DNA of 64,000 nt from Agelas oroides (Eukaryota > Porifera > Demospongiae > Agelasida > Agelasidae). The stretch is taken from NCBI GenBank assembly GCA_949130485.1, contig OX422192.1, positions 9,099,008 to 9,163,007 of the forward strand, in the 5' to 3' direction. Positions 31,891-42,810 of the stretch are shown here, one piece after another. The first letter of the stretch is position 1. Every line of letters starts with the position of its first letter. Under the pieces are notes generated by a model, which had not been told where the DNA came from, made no database searches, and saw nothing but the letters and a program-made list of their open reading frames with translations. A program made the position numbers and the translations under genes.

Positions 31891-34116
31891 ATGGCAGTGG
31901 CTCCAGATCCCGTAGAAAAGGGGTTGGAGGAGCTGGAGGAGGGGTTAGAAGATGAGATCACCTGCCCTGTTTGCCAGGAGCACTTCCGCGACCCCAAGAT
32001 CCTCCCTTGCCTCCACTACTACTGCAAGGAGTGCGTCCGACAACTAGTCCTTCGAGCAGGAACCAACCGCCCCTTTGCGTGCCCCGAGTGCCGAAGGGGA
32101 ACACTTTTGCCTCAAAATGACCCCGATCAACTACCCACGGCGTTTTTCGTCAACCGAATGAAAGAACTGCGTACAAAGATGGAGAAAGCGCAGGGGAAAA
32201 TGGAAGCCCTCTGTGAAATGTGTTCTGGAGCTAAGGCTGAAGCGTTTTGTCGTCAATGTACCGACTTTATCTGCAACGATTGCGCGAAATTGCACAAAAA
32301 GTTGAAGGTGTTCGCTGGTCATAATGTCGTGACACTTCAGGAGCTGAAAGAGGGCGGGGCCAAGGCGATCCCACTGAAAGAAGCCCCGCCCCCAATGTGC
32401 AAAGACCACAATGAGCAGTTGAAGATCTACTGTTTTGATTGCAATCACCTCATTTGTCGAGATTGTGTCATTAGCGATCACGCAGGACACAAATTTGAGT
32501 TTGTCAACAAGTCTGCCCCTCGGTACAAGAAAGCACTTAAAGAAGGTTTGGCACCACTTGCAAAGATCAAAACCAACCTCTCAGCTGCTACCAGGGAGGT
32601 GGAGGAGGTTGAAAGGGAGGTTTCTGAGCAACATAAAGCTGTTGCAGGCACAATTGAGCAGTCGTTCAAGCAACTTCATGAAATCCTACACAAACGAGAG
32701 AAGCAACTGCTGGACAGGGCGTCTGAATTGAAGCAGCAAAAGCTGGACAACCTGGGAGCACAGAAGAAGGGTTTCGCATTAGCCACCAGCGAGATTCAAG
32801 GTCTTGTGGAGTTTGTAGAGCGCAGTGTTGAAAATGCAACTGATGAAGAATTCATGTCGTTGCAGCAGCACATTCAAGAGCAAATCCAAGAGCAGTGTGC
32901 AAAGCATGAGCACATCAATCTCATACCAGCAGAGGTGGCAAATGTTGGTGTTAGAGTGGCCTGTGCTGAAGGTATTTCTGACCTCTGTCAAAAGAATGCT
33001 GAGGTAATACTCTTTGCAGATCCCACCAAGTGCACAGCAGAGGGTCCTGGGACAAAAGTTGCTGAAGTTGGCAAGTCAACCCAGTTCACTGTCTGCACTG
33101 TGTACCAAAATGGCCACCCCTGTAGAGAAAAGCAAGTAGTCGAGACAGAGCTGAAATCAGTTATGAATGATTCTGTTATTCACGCCAAAGTCACCTCAAA
33201 AGGGAGAGGAGTTTATGAGGTCACTTACACTCCAGAGGTTCGTGGGAGGCAGACCCTGATTGTTAAGGTGAATGGTGTGCAAATTGCTGGCAGTCCATTT
33301 CAAGTGTTTGCAAAGATCCATCCCACCCAGCTAGGTGAGCCAGTCAGGGTTGTGGAAGGAGTGGACAACCCATGGGGGATAGCACTCAACAGCAAGCAGC
33401 AGTTAGTTGTAGCTGAGTGTGATGTGGGGAAGGTGACCATGTTTGATAGAGAGGGCAAGAAGGTACAACCAATCACATTCGAGAAGTTTTCAGGCCCTAA
33501 TGGAGTAGCTGTGGACAAAGATGACAACATCTATGTGTCTGATGTTGATGCTGGAACCATTGTCAAGTTCAGCAAGGAAGGCAAGCTCATGAAAGTAGTT
33601 GGACAAGAAGGCACACGACCAGGAGAGTTCAACAGTCTTAGTATGATCAAGGTCATCAGTGACAAACTGTACGTGTGTGATCGTGGGAACGACAGAGTTC
33701 AAATACTGAACAGAGAGTTGGAGTATGTGAATAGTTTTGGTTCCCATGGTGATGGAGATGGTCAATTTAACAGGACAAACGGCATTGCCTTGGACAAAGC
33801 AGGAAATTTGTATGTGACTGATACCCGTAATCAACGTGTGCAAGTCTTTGACTGCAAGGGACAGTTTTTGTCTACCTTCAGTAAGAAGGGTGCTGCTTCT
33901 GAACAACTCAAGTTTCCTACCGGCATCTGTGTTGGTTCTGATCAGTTTGTTTATGTATGTGACAGGGGGAACAATTGTGTGTCAGTGTTTAAGACAAGTG
34001 GAGAGTTTGTGACCTCCTTTGGTCAGTTCAGTGACCCTGGAGGTATTGTAATTGATGATGATGGTTTTGTATATATAGGTAACTATGAATCTTCAGGCAA
34101 AATTTATATCTTGTAA
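31891..34116 (+). CDS. TRIM-NHL protein, copy A (RING, two B-boxes, filamin, NHL)
   Basis: Intronless, 741 residues from ATG 31891. An upstream in-frame ATG at 31801 would add 30 residues, but the two paralogues start at the equivalent of 31891. RING finger at ~25-67 (CPVCQEHF ... CLHYYCKEC ... CPEC). B-box 1-like at ~108-150 (CEMC, CRQC, CNDC). B-box 2 at ~169-205 (CKDH, CFDC, CRDC, DHAGH). Coiled coil ~215-350. Filamin-type Ig domain ~375-485 (GVYEVTYTP, GSPFQV). Six NHL blades follow to the end (GIAL, YVSD, YVCDRGN, YVTDTRN). This order is that of TRIM2/TRIM3/TRIM71: a RING E3 ubiquitin ligase whose NHL propeller binds protein or RNA. It is shorter between the B-boxes and filamin than TRIM71 and lacks its linkers. 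Substrate unknown. Confidence 0.93.
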   Translation: MAVAPDPVEKGLEELEEGLEDEITCPVCQEHFRDPKILPCLHYYCKECVRQLVLRAGTNRPFACPECRRGTLLPQNDPDQLPTAFFVNRMKELRTKMEKAQGKMEALCEMCSGAKAEAFCRQCTDFICNDCAKLHKKLKVFAGHNVVTLQELKEGGAKAIPLKEAPPPMCKDHNEQLKIYCFDCNHLICRDCVISDHAGHKFEFVNKSAPRYKKALKEGLAPLAKIKTNLSAATREVEEVEREVSEQHKAVAGTIEQSFKQLHEILHKREKQLLDRASELKQQKLDNLGAQKKGFALATSEIQGLVEFVERSVENATDEEFMSLQQHIQEQIQEQCAKHEHINLIPAEVANVGVRVACAEGISDLCQKNAEVILFADPTKCTAEGPGTKVAEVGKSTQFTVCTVYQNGHPCREKQVVETELKSVMNDSVIHAKVTSKGRGVYEVTYTPEVRGRQTLIVKVNGVQIAGSPFQVFAKIHPTQLGEPVRVVEGVDNPWGIALNSKQQLVVAECDVGKVTMFDREGKKVQPITFEKFSGPNGVAVDKDDNIYVSDVDAGTIVKFSKEGKLMKVVGQEGTRPGEFNSLSMIKVISDKLYVCDRGNDRVQILNRELEYVNSFGSHGDGDGQFNRTNGIALDKAGNLYVTDTRNQRVQVFDCKGQFLSTFSKKGAASEQLKFPTGICVGSDQFVYVCDRGNNCVSVFKTSGEFVTSFGQFSDPGGIVIDDDGFVYIGNYESSGKIYIL

Positions 34117-34227
34117 CTGTCAATTTTTGCATTGAGTATAATGTGCACTGCATCTTGTGTTCAAAATATGAAGTTCTTCATAAAGAGACCCGGTGAGGTC
34201 CACACAATCTCTGGTGCATGGTGGTGG

Positions 34228-34880
34228 TTATGTCTGCTCCCCTCTCCTCAGTTTATCAATGGCTTCAGACAACATGTGACTGCAGAGAGCAGCATAAGGG
34301 TTCATACGAACCACCTGCAGAGAGAGAGAGAGGGGGGGGGATGTGATCGTACTTCAACATCAGAACATTGTTAAGTGGCTGAACCCAGGGGAGTAACTTG
34401 GGGTAAATTGCTATGTTGAGCTAGCCTCATGTGTAGGTGATTAAAAACTGGAAGCCCTGGGAACACTGAGGCTAACATCTTGTTCACAGACTACTGCTGC
34501 TGCTACCATGAGCTATTAATTACCACAAATATTTGGATGCCCACTATGAAAGAAAAAGCATCAAGTGCTGAATTGCCGAAGTTTATACATACCAAGTCTA
34601 CCTTTGGTTGTGGTGAAAACAACTCCTGAGTATATAGTTAATTCAGTCACCAAATAACACAGTATCACCTGTTTCTGAGCAAAGTGGCTGCCCAGTCTGG
34701 CTGCACTCTTGAAGTCCTCCAGTGCCCTCTCATCCTCCCCTCTCAGTCTCCACACCAGACCACGCTGTGTGTACGCCTGCTCTGCTGCTCTGCCACACCC
34801 CCCACTCAGCTGGATGGCTCTGTCCAAGTCAGCCAGGGCTAGATCTACCTGTGCTTGGAGACGATAAACCTGGTGTGTGT

Positions 34881-34911
<31 letters not shown>

Positions 34912-37900
34912 GGGGGGGGGAGGAGAGGGGGAGAAGGGGAACTATACACTCCTCTCTGAGCATTCCACAAGACTACAATTAGAGGTCAATCAACGTTGCA
35001 CAATCAGTCAGCATTAGGCCTGTGAGACCTATTGTTTAAAGACTTTAAAAACATTAAAAATGTAAAAAGATGTAGGGATGGCATGCCAAAAAGTATGCAA
35101 ACAAGGTAGGGATAATGCATGAAAGCAAAGGTCAACATAGTGGCAAAGCGCCATCACTACATCTTTTTCACACTGCAGTTAGACAGCGTGCTTGAGTTGA
35201 GAGCTGAATCTGCAGCCATCCATGCAGCTATTAATGCTGTGCATGAGTACTTGAGTTTTACACACTGATTACTATGATCAGTCTGCAGCCCACTCAAGCT
35301 CAGTGTCTGGGTTATGCCAGAGGCATATAACAAGGGTGCCACTGTCACGGCAATAAAACTACTAACCTTGGTAGCTACCTACAAGGCACACATATCTATA
35401 CAGCTGATGCTAGATCATGTCATATTAGGCTCGTTCCTAGGCCACGTGGGAGGAGGAGGAAAGTGGCCTCAGGATGAGGCTAAAACCATGCCATGCGCCA
35501 TGTACTTTTACAACACTTACTATGATAAGTCTGCAGTCTACTCCAAGTCACTGCTTAAGTTGTTTAAGAGGTTTCGTATAACACAATGCTACCAAGTGTA
35601 CCACTATAAACTACCTGGTAGTTACCATTCCCAGGCCATGTGGGAGGAGCTAGGAAGTGGCCTGAGAACAAGGCTACAGCCATGAACTGCCAGTAAAGGT
35701 TGGAGTGAACTTGTGGTACATTTTAGGAAGGCCCCCATGCACTGTTTAACTGCAGTGTGAAAAAGATGTAGGGATGGGGCTTTGCCACTATGTTGACCTT
35801 TGCTTTCATGCATTATCCCTACCTTGTTTGCATACTTTTTGGCATTCCATCCCTACATCTTTTTAATGTTTTTAAAGTCTTGTTTTTGTACTTTTTTTGA
35901 TGTTAATCTCAGTTACAGTTAGACCTAAGCCTAAGAAGAATGTTTCAAGTGTAACCACAACACCAGAACTCGAAACGGCGTTGACAGTTTAGTAGTGGTT
36001 CCAGGCATGTAATAATGATTTAATTGGAATAGTTGAACCCGTAAGGGCCATCATAGATAATAGAGCACTGAAACGGGATTGGAAACGGACAAAAAATTTA
36101 CGGGCAAACTCGGGCAAAACGTCGATGACGTCACGTTGAATCATCGTTCCGGTGTTTCGGTTAGAAGGCGGTGCCCACTAACAGGTATACGATCGTTTAT
36201 CTCCCGCGCGGGTCATCGCACTAGAGGTTCTTGTGCATTTACTGATATACCACGGTATCTACAATATTCTGGTCGAAAATTGTACTATGCACAGTTGTGA
36301 ATTGATTTTTATGCAATGTAGAAATGCTAAAATAATAGTTTCGTAGTTTTTTCTGGAAAATAAACAGGGCTACCCAATGATGCAAGCTGTCATAAAGTGT
36401 AACCATTAGCAAAGAATGTAACTGAGTGGCTTATTTCTTTGTGATACAGTACACGGTTTGATGGGAGGTCTTGAAGAGTGTAAATAATGTGAAAACTCTT
36501 GTAGTTTTCTAGAGAGATCTGTACCCTGGTTTAGGTAAAGTCTGCAGGTACAGTATTAGCAGTACATAGGTCAATGTAATGCTGACAAAACAATGGAGCT
36601 GCAGTAATTGTGTGCAGTTTTCTCCAGCTTTCTGAACAGGTGCCTCCAGCTCATGCAGAGGACGTATCAATCTGTCTTAGTCGTCTTCAGGCCTGCTGAT
36701 AATTTTCAGGACTCGTGAATATCCCTCCATCGCAATAGCAGTCTGCCAGAAACCACTCGACCTTCGGGGGAAAGAAGAAACGCACATAACCACCGCTCGC
36801 GCACAGTCGTCTACTGCCAATGCAGTGTGCGTCAGATCACGTGACCGAAACGATGATTCGACGTAAAATTATTGCCGTTTCCAATCCCTGTTCGTAGCTC
36901 TATTATCTATGGGGCCATCACAGTACATGTACATGGCAGATTTTTAAGTGACATACTTATACAACTGTGTGATAAACAAATAAATACAGCTACCATGACA
37001 TGTAGTTTATTAGTAATAATTATGTGTATAAATATAGCCAGCAAGAACCTGATGAAGGGCCAACCACTTTCCCTACCTGAAACCAGTTTCATGATTCAGT
37101 TGTCAAAGGCACATGCATATGACGACTGACCAGCTGCAGCACAGAAAAGTATCATACAGACAACTGACCATCCAGTACAGTTCACTAAAGCTGTGAGTAG
37201 GCTATTTTTAGTGTAGCTACAAGTAGGCAGCTGAATGCAGCCCCTTACCTACGTGGTGTTCATAAGCCTTGCCCAATGCCGTGGGGGGAAAAGACCGTGC
37301 CAGCCATGCATAGCAGCGTAGCCTGTGTACTAGTCTCGCTTCCAGACCAATGACCGTGGTCTTGGGTCTGGGAACGAGACTTCGTATGCGTACAAAATTA
37401 GAAAAATGGCGTCCTAAGCAACGGACAACAGCCTCAGAGTATTGTGAATGGCTTTTGTTGACTAGGGTAAATTTGAAGCTATGAAGACGCTGAGGGGTTG
37501 TGAAGCTGCGCGCTTTTACGAGCATCAATTTCGTGCTAAAATCAAGGTGAGTACCTAAGGCTAAGCCGTTTTCGAGTTACGGTTGTTTGACAGGCGGGCC
37601 GCCACTGGATAACATTTTATTTGCAACGGAAGTGGGCGGTCACCTATTGAAGCGATTATAAAAAACCTGCGTACATTTTTCAGGTGTATCGTCACTATTT
37701 GCTCACCCACTACATTCCCTCATTATCCTTAGCCTGAGGACAATTGTCCAGAAAGACGAAGCCAGCACGTGGAAGGAGAAGTGCCCTTTCCTGCTGCAAT
37801 TTCTTGGCTACAGTAGCCAGGACTGCTCTGGTTAGTTCATCTGTGGTTTCCTCAAGCAATTTCATTTTCCATAAACTAATGTCTGATTGTAACTGTACAT

Positions 37901-40900
37901 TAGCCTCGTTCCCAGGCCTTCCCACCGTCCAGTTTTTGATTGCACTGCAAGCGATCAAAAAGTGGATGGTGGGAAGGCCTGGGAACGAGGCTAACTGTAG
38001 ATGTGGTACACTATAGCTTGCTCCTCAATATGCTGAAGTAAGACTAAATGCATGTTGTAGCATGATTTGCAGTGTGTCTGTTGGTGTGAGTCTGGCATCA
38101 AATCCTTTTTTTTCATGCAAGTGATTGATGGTTGCAGCATCAGGACTGTGCGTAGTATATGCACCCTGTCTAAATTTTGGCTTTGCTCCACACCCAGCAC
38201 ATGGATGGTGTATGTGTGTCTGTCGGTACAACTGCTGGTAGTGTGTTTTGCACAATTTGACAGACTGATGTGTACCTGTGTTTAACATTTCACGAATCAT
38301 TTCTTGTGTTTTGTCAGAGGGCACTATTATTTTCTCAATTAAGGAGGTAGCACTGCATTCCGGATACATACATGCTGCCACATCCTTCTTCCATATAGGA
38401 ATGTGTTCAGAGTCAGATTGGTTTCGCTTTGCTTCCCTGTGATGAGGACGACATGCAGCTGGAATACCATGCACTACTGGCATGCTGCTTCATAAACCGC
38501 TTCTCTCCAGGGAGCACAGAAGTGGTCGTAACATGGTTGCTGCTTACCACAGACAAAACAAGGACCTGCCTTGATGATAGCTGGACATCACCTTTGCTAG
38601 AACTTGCCATAAACCTACATATTGTGTGTTATGTATAAATACATGGCAATTCTGCACACTGTATGGTTGTGTCAGTAGTGCATGGGAAGAAATACCTGTT
38701 GTTAGTACTATATACAGCCTGGACAGTTATCATAAGCGGCCTGGATACTCTGCTGTGGTTTCTCTTGCAGGTAGAACACAGCAAAATACCACGCGGTTGC
38801 AAAAACGGAAGTGTAACACTACATTCCAGAGGGTATGCAAATAGTGATGAGTGTTTAGTGGATGTCAGCATCTTATTACCTAACCGCAACGTTCGATAAT
38901 TGCGTTCCTCGGCGACAACTCGGTAGTTGCAGCATAGATAAAGGGTATATTAATCAGAGAGTCGGTAGACTCTCTATGTAGGGATGGCGCCGACGCGCAA
39001 TATATGCAATACTTAAGCAAAAGCCGTATAACTTCACCACAAACACGCTAAAAGCTTATTTAAGCGCCCAGGCTTCCTCTTTGAATGACTTTGTGATCAG
39101 CAAGACTCATATAAGTGGCCAAAAGCCACGCGGAAGACAGCTAAACGCAAAAGTGTGCGGTCATGAAAGTGCCATTTTTCGTATTCTTTCTTTCTTTCTT
39201 CCTTTCTTTGTTCAGACCACTTTTAAAACAACGATAACTCCAAAACGGCTCAAGCACTCACCTTGATTTTAGCACGAAATTGATGCTCATCACAGCGTGC
39301 AGCTTCCCAACCACTAAGCGTCTTCATAGCTTCAAATTCACCCTGGTCAACAAAAGCCATTCACAACACTCTGAGGCTGCTGTCCGTTGCTTAGGACGCC
39401 ATTTTATAATTTTGTACGCATGCGCACACAAAGTCTCGTTCCCAGACCAAAGACCACGGTCATTGGTCTGGAAGCGAGACTAGTACACAGGCGAAATGGC
39501 CAGCGGGCAGTACGCATGGCTAGCACGGACTTTTCCCCCCGCGGCATTGGGCAAGGCTTATGAACACCACGTAGGTAAGGCGCTACCTACTTGTAGCTAC
39601 ACTAAAAACAGCCAACTCACCGCTTTAGTGAAGCTAGGATGGTCAGTTGTCAGTATGATAGTTTTCTGTGCTGCAGCTGGTCAGTCGTCATGACAACTGA
39701 ATCATGAAATTGGTTTCACAAAGTTTGGTAGGGAGAGCGGTTGGCCCTTTATCAGGTTCTAGCTGGCTATATTACTCATTATTATTACATGCCTGGAACT
39801 ACTACTAAACTGTCAACACCGTTTCAAGTTCTGGTGTTGTGGTTACACTTGAAATATTCTTCTTAGGCTTAGGTCTAACTGTAACTGAGATTAACATCAA
39901 AAAAGTACAGAAACAAGACTTAAAAACATTAAAAATGTAAAAAGATGTAGGGATGGCATGCCAAAAAGTATACAAACAAGGTAGGGATGATAGCATAAAA
40001 GCAAAGGTCAACAAAGGCAATGCCCCATCCCTACATCTTTTTCACACTGCAGTTATGACAGTGTATTGGAGGTCTCTATAAAATGTACAACAACCTTACT
40101 GGCAGTTCTTGAAGGGCATAGCTGTAACCTTGTTCTCAGGCCACTTTCCTCCTCCCACATGGCCTGGGTTCTGGACTCCAAACCCCTTGAAAGGGCAAGA
40201 AGGGTCTGGGGTCCAGATTGCAGTGTAGTCTAGCAGCATGGGATATGTGGTGTATGTGTACCTTGTCGGAAGCTATGCATGTAGCGACCAGGTAGCTTTT
40301 GATGCTGACATGCTATTTGTAGTAACAGTGGAACCCTTGTTAGCATTTAATATTGTATACGGACCGCTTATACAACCTAGACACCGAGCTGAAGTGAGCT
40401 GCAGGACTGCATGGTCATATAGTAAGTGCTGTAGTATTTAAAAACTCAAGTAGTTGGTGCTCATTTACAGCATATTAACTCCACAGATGTTGCAGGTTTA
40501 GGTTTCAAGCATGCTGTCTAACTGCAGTGTGAAAAAGATGTAGGGATGGGGCATTGCCTTTATGTTGACCTTTGCTTTTATGCTATCATCCCTACCTTGT
40601 TTGTATACTTTTTGGCATGCCATCCCTACATCTTTTTACATTTTTAATGTTTTTAAGTCTTGTAATAATCTATGGTTGCAGCGTGACCAGACCCTTCCTC
40701 TCTCCTGCGAAGGGTGTGGCTTGCGAGACTAGAATCAGACCGGACCACCGCCGCAAAGTGCACAAAGGAATCCGCTACCACATTTCCGAGTTTCACGAAG
40801 AAAGTCGCAGTGTACACGGAGATATACGCGAATAACTGTGTTGGTTGCGTGGGAAACTTTCGCATTTTTTTTACTGCTGTGCGTTAATTGGGGTGCAAAT

Positions 40901-41745
40901 AAAACGTCACGTTCTGAACGGATTTCCGGACAGTGGCGGCCCGCCTGTTGACAAGTGGTCTGAACAAAGAAGAATACGAAAAATGGCACTTTTGCTACCG
41001 CACACTTTTGCGTTTAGCTGTCTTCCGGGTAGCTTTTGGGCAACTGTATGAGTCTTGCTGATCACAAAGGCACTCAAAGAGGAAGCCTGGGCGCTTAAAT
41101 AAGCTTTTAGCGTGTTTGTGGTGAAGTTATACGGCTTTTTTAAGTATTGACTGCGCGTCGGCGCCATCCCTACATAGAGAGTCTACCGACTCCTCTGATT
41201 ATTATGCTAGTGTAATCTCTCTAATGACTCAGCATGTGAAAATCTATGAGAAGTCAGCTGTCTCTGCACTTTCAAAGAGTCTCTGCACTTTCAAAGAGTC
41301 TCTGCACATGTTCATGTCACCCGTGTCAACATGCTAATGTGCAGCGTTTGACTCTCAATAGATGCAAATTACCATGGTAACATGAGTGTTTATACCTGTG
41401 CTCTGTTGTTGTAGGGAGAGGTGTAGTTTGGTGCCTCATTGGCGGCCCTTGTCAGTAGCTCCAGGGCATCTTCTAGGTTCCCCTCCTCAGCCGCCTGGAC
41501 TGCTCGAACCTCCAGGTCCTTTGCCCTCTGCACTGCATCTGAGTCCTCCTCCACCTCCCCACCTTCCCCCTCCCCGTTCTCCACCTCACCCAGCTAGAGG
41601 AGGGATAGGACAAGAAATAGGTCAATGGTTCTGGGCATGAGCTCAATGGTTCTTCCACTCGCTCGAGGTCTGTCACTGGGTTCTCCGGGTTGAAAATAGC
41701 CTCTAAGACTTGCTCATCTCTCGTCCTCCTGCTGACTGCCATCAT
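34228..41745 (-). CDS. TTC36: TTC36 copy A, TPR protein, with 6.5-kb intron
   Basis: Four exons: 41659-41745, 41396-41593, 34669-34869 and 34228-34314, giving 190 residues, the usual TTC36 size. Recognisable features are the N-terminal VLEAIFNPENPVTD, the acidic linker, TPR helices (LEDALELL, SPYNNRAQ, ALADLDRAIQLSGG, YTQRGLVWRLRG) and the C-terminal MNPYAALC. TTC36 (HBP21) is a small cytosolic Hsp70-binding TPR protein. Intron 1 needs a GTGGAA donor after CGA, because the GC donor used by copy C has lost a base, adding one Arg. Intron 2 (34870-41395) is filled with nested inverted-repeat elements. An alternative Met is three bases downstream. Coding appears intact; expression across the large intron is untested. 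Confidence 0.82.
34873..34922. repeat. (TG)n plus G-tract at TTC36-A exon 3
   Basis: TG repeat then about 28 G residues. In gene sense a C/CA tract directly upstream of the exon 3 acceptor; copy C has the shorter TG tract at the same spot (51232-51260). Confidence 0.9.
35041..35880. mobile_element. Foldback element with ATGTAGGGATGGCATGCC ends
   Basis: 35041-35190 is mirrored by 35742-35880: AAAAAGATGTAGGGATGG, GCAAAGGTCAACATAGTGGC and CACACTGCAGTTA all recur as reverse complements. The core contains another palindrome (CACGTGGGAGGAGGA / CTAGGAAGTGGCC). No transposase. Inside TTC36-A intron 2. Confidence 0.8.
36052..36911. mobile_element. 860-bp non-autonomous element, hAT-like ends
   Basis: Perfect 15-base terminal inverted repeats CATAGATAATAGAGC / GCTCTATTATCTATG extend imperfectly inward (GGGATTGGAAACGG / CCGTTTCCAATCCC). 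The direct repeat GGGCCAT flanks both ends (36045-36051 and 36912-36918). CA start and 7-8-bp target duplication suggest hAT, though this is inference. It interrupts the left arm of a larger inverted repeat, so it is younger than that structure. Confidence 0.82.
37331..37382. repeat. Foldback repeat inside inverted arm (left)
   Basis: Arms AGTCTCGCTTCCAGACC and GGTCTGGGAACGAGACT. The mirror copy at 39431-39483 belongs to the opposite arm. Confidence 0.75.
37901..37993. repeat. Foldback repeat, long-arm TAGCCTCGTTCCCAGG copy
   Basis: Arms of about 35 bases starting TAGCCTCGTTCCCAGGCC and ending GGCCTGGGAACGAGGCTA, loop around GATTGCACTGCAAGC. Best-preserved copy of the family in the window. 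Confidence 0.85.
38025..38610 (-). pseudogene. Cys/His-rich ORF of a repeat element, frameshifted
   Basis: 152 codons at 38025-38483 with CMYPEC, LCKTHYQQLYR and HPCAGCG motifs, ending before a GFDARLTPTDT stretch. Upstream in another frame is a second metal-binding-looking piece (PCFVCGK, CYDHFC), so the frame looks broken near 38510. It lies between the inverted arms 35742-37610 and 39195-40060. It resembles Cys-rich modules in repeat-derived invertebrate proteins, but I cannot name the family. Confidence 0.5.
38952..41201. mobile_element. 2.25-kb composite element with ~250-bp inverted ends
   Basis: AATCAGAG, GTCGGTAGACTCTCTATG and TAGGGATGGCGCCGACGCG at 38952-38998 are mirrored at 41155-41201, and similarity continues to about 39200 / 40960 (CTTATTTAAGCGCCCAGGC). 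Inside are the right arm of a larger inverted repeat (39195-40060) and a second GATGTAGGGATGGCATGCC element (39916-40662). A short exon-like frame (MAFVDQGEFEAMKTL) is open on the minus strand at 39260-39358; its left-arm copy has a stop. No complete transposase. Confidence 0.75.
39916..40662. mobile_element. Second foldback element with ATGTAGGGATGGCATGCC ends
   Basis: Ends AGACTTAAAAACATT and AATGTTTTTAAGTCT with about 130-base inverted arms, like 35041-35880 but with a different core. Nested in 38952-41201. Confidence 0.78.
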
Positions 41746-42198
41746 AGATAGGTACATAAGTATAGTGCTGGCTGAGCAACAACAAATAGTCATATTTCTA
41801 TTTTTGTTTATGTATTGGATATACTACAAATACGAGGATCATAAACTCCGCTAGATAGGCACAGCCAAGGGTAAACAATCTAGCGGAGTATATCGTGTTT
41901 ATACTCCGAGTATAGGAATTTATACCACATTGAGACGGTAAACTATCTTTCAATTTTGTGTAACCTATTCTGGTACAACATGGAAGTTCTGTGCGAACAT
42001 AATAGGAGTATATGACCTGCTATACTCACCTGTTTTTATCTAATGAAATACATAGAAAGTGATGTAATGTGGTATAATGTAATTTATACTTAAATTTTAT
42101 TGTGCTGACTGATCGTGAGCAATAAATACTCTACTGAGCTTTGACCTGGTATGGTGCCATTCCCATACTGCATGGGAACATGACTGCATTGCTCAATA

Positions 42199-42281
42199 AT
42201 GGCAACACCAGTGGCAAGATTACTAGTGATGGTGGTGGCAGTGAGTGAGCCACCTGCAGGCTGGGAGGATGGGAGTGTGTA
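42199..42281 (+). pseudogene. LRRC57 exon 1 relic
   Basis: Text from 42080 to 42281 matches the TTC36/LRRC57 divergent promoter and LRRC57 exon 1 at 51900-52116 (GCAATAAATACTCTACTGA, GCTGGGAGGA, GGGAGTGTGTAC). A one-base loss after the ATG shifts the frame, and the match stops mid-exon at 42281 where nesprin sequence begins. No other LRRC57 exon follows. Confidence 0.85.
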
Positions 42282-42810
42282 CAGCAGGGGATCAATGTGA
42301 CCCTCCCCTCCTTCCATCTCTTGCACTGCAGTCTCTCCCCTCTCCCTCTCCTTCGACAGGACTCAAAACTCGCTTCAACACTTCCTGTTTGTACTCCTCA
42401 TCTTCCAGAGCAATATTGACAGACGAGTTCAAAATCGGTTTGTCAAACGGGGACCCCTCTTCCCCCTCCATCATCCTCATGAGATTTCCATCCACCGAAT
42501 CAAACAAACAAGGTTCAGACGGATACTTCACCCTTTCTCTCCCTCCAACAAATGTATATCTCTCGTCTCCAGCTCTAATCGCTGTTCTTCCAATCCTTCC
42601 ACTTCTCCCCATATTGCCTCTGGTTCTCCCTATATATTTCCACAGCTTCCCTGACATAAAAGAGAGTGCACTTGAGCAAGCCACGCCTTATCTTCGGATA
42701 AGTCAGCCACAAATCTTTCCCTGTGAAAGTGGAGTTCTTTTTCTTCAAATCTCTCTGCCAAATTCTAGCACTTCCAATACTAGGCGACTATGGAGGTCGG
42801 TGAACTGTGT
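42282..42810 (-). pseudogene. Nesprin-like exon relic
   Basis: Matches 28091-28675 of the large acidic exon (CAGCAGGGGATCAA, TCAGACGGATACTTCACCC, AAGTCAGCCACAAATCTTT), with several indels (for example the loss around 42545-42610), so the frame is broken. It marks the start of duplication unit B. Other nesprin 5' exons were lost between here and TRIM-B. Confidence 0.88.

Noticed and set aside
32131-33906. Minus-strand frames inside the TRIM genes
   Set aside because: Antisense shadows of the conserved plus-strand coding frame, reproduced in all copies.
36079-36300. 73-codon frame in the hAT-like element
   Set aside because: Lies across the terminal region of a non-autonomous element and has no recognisable motif.
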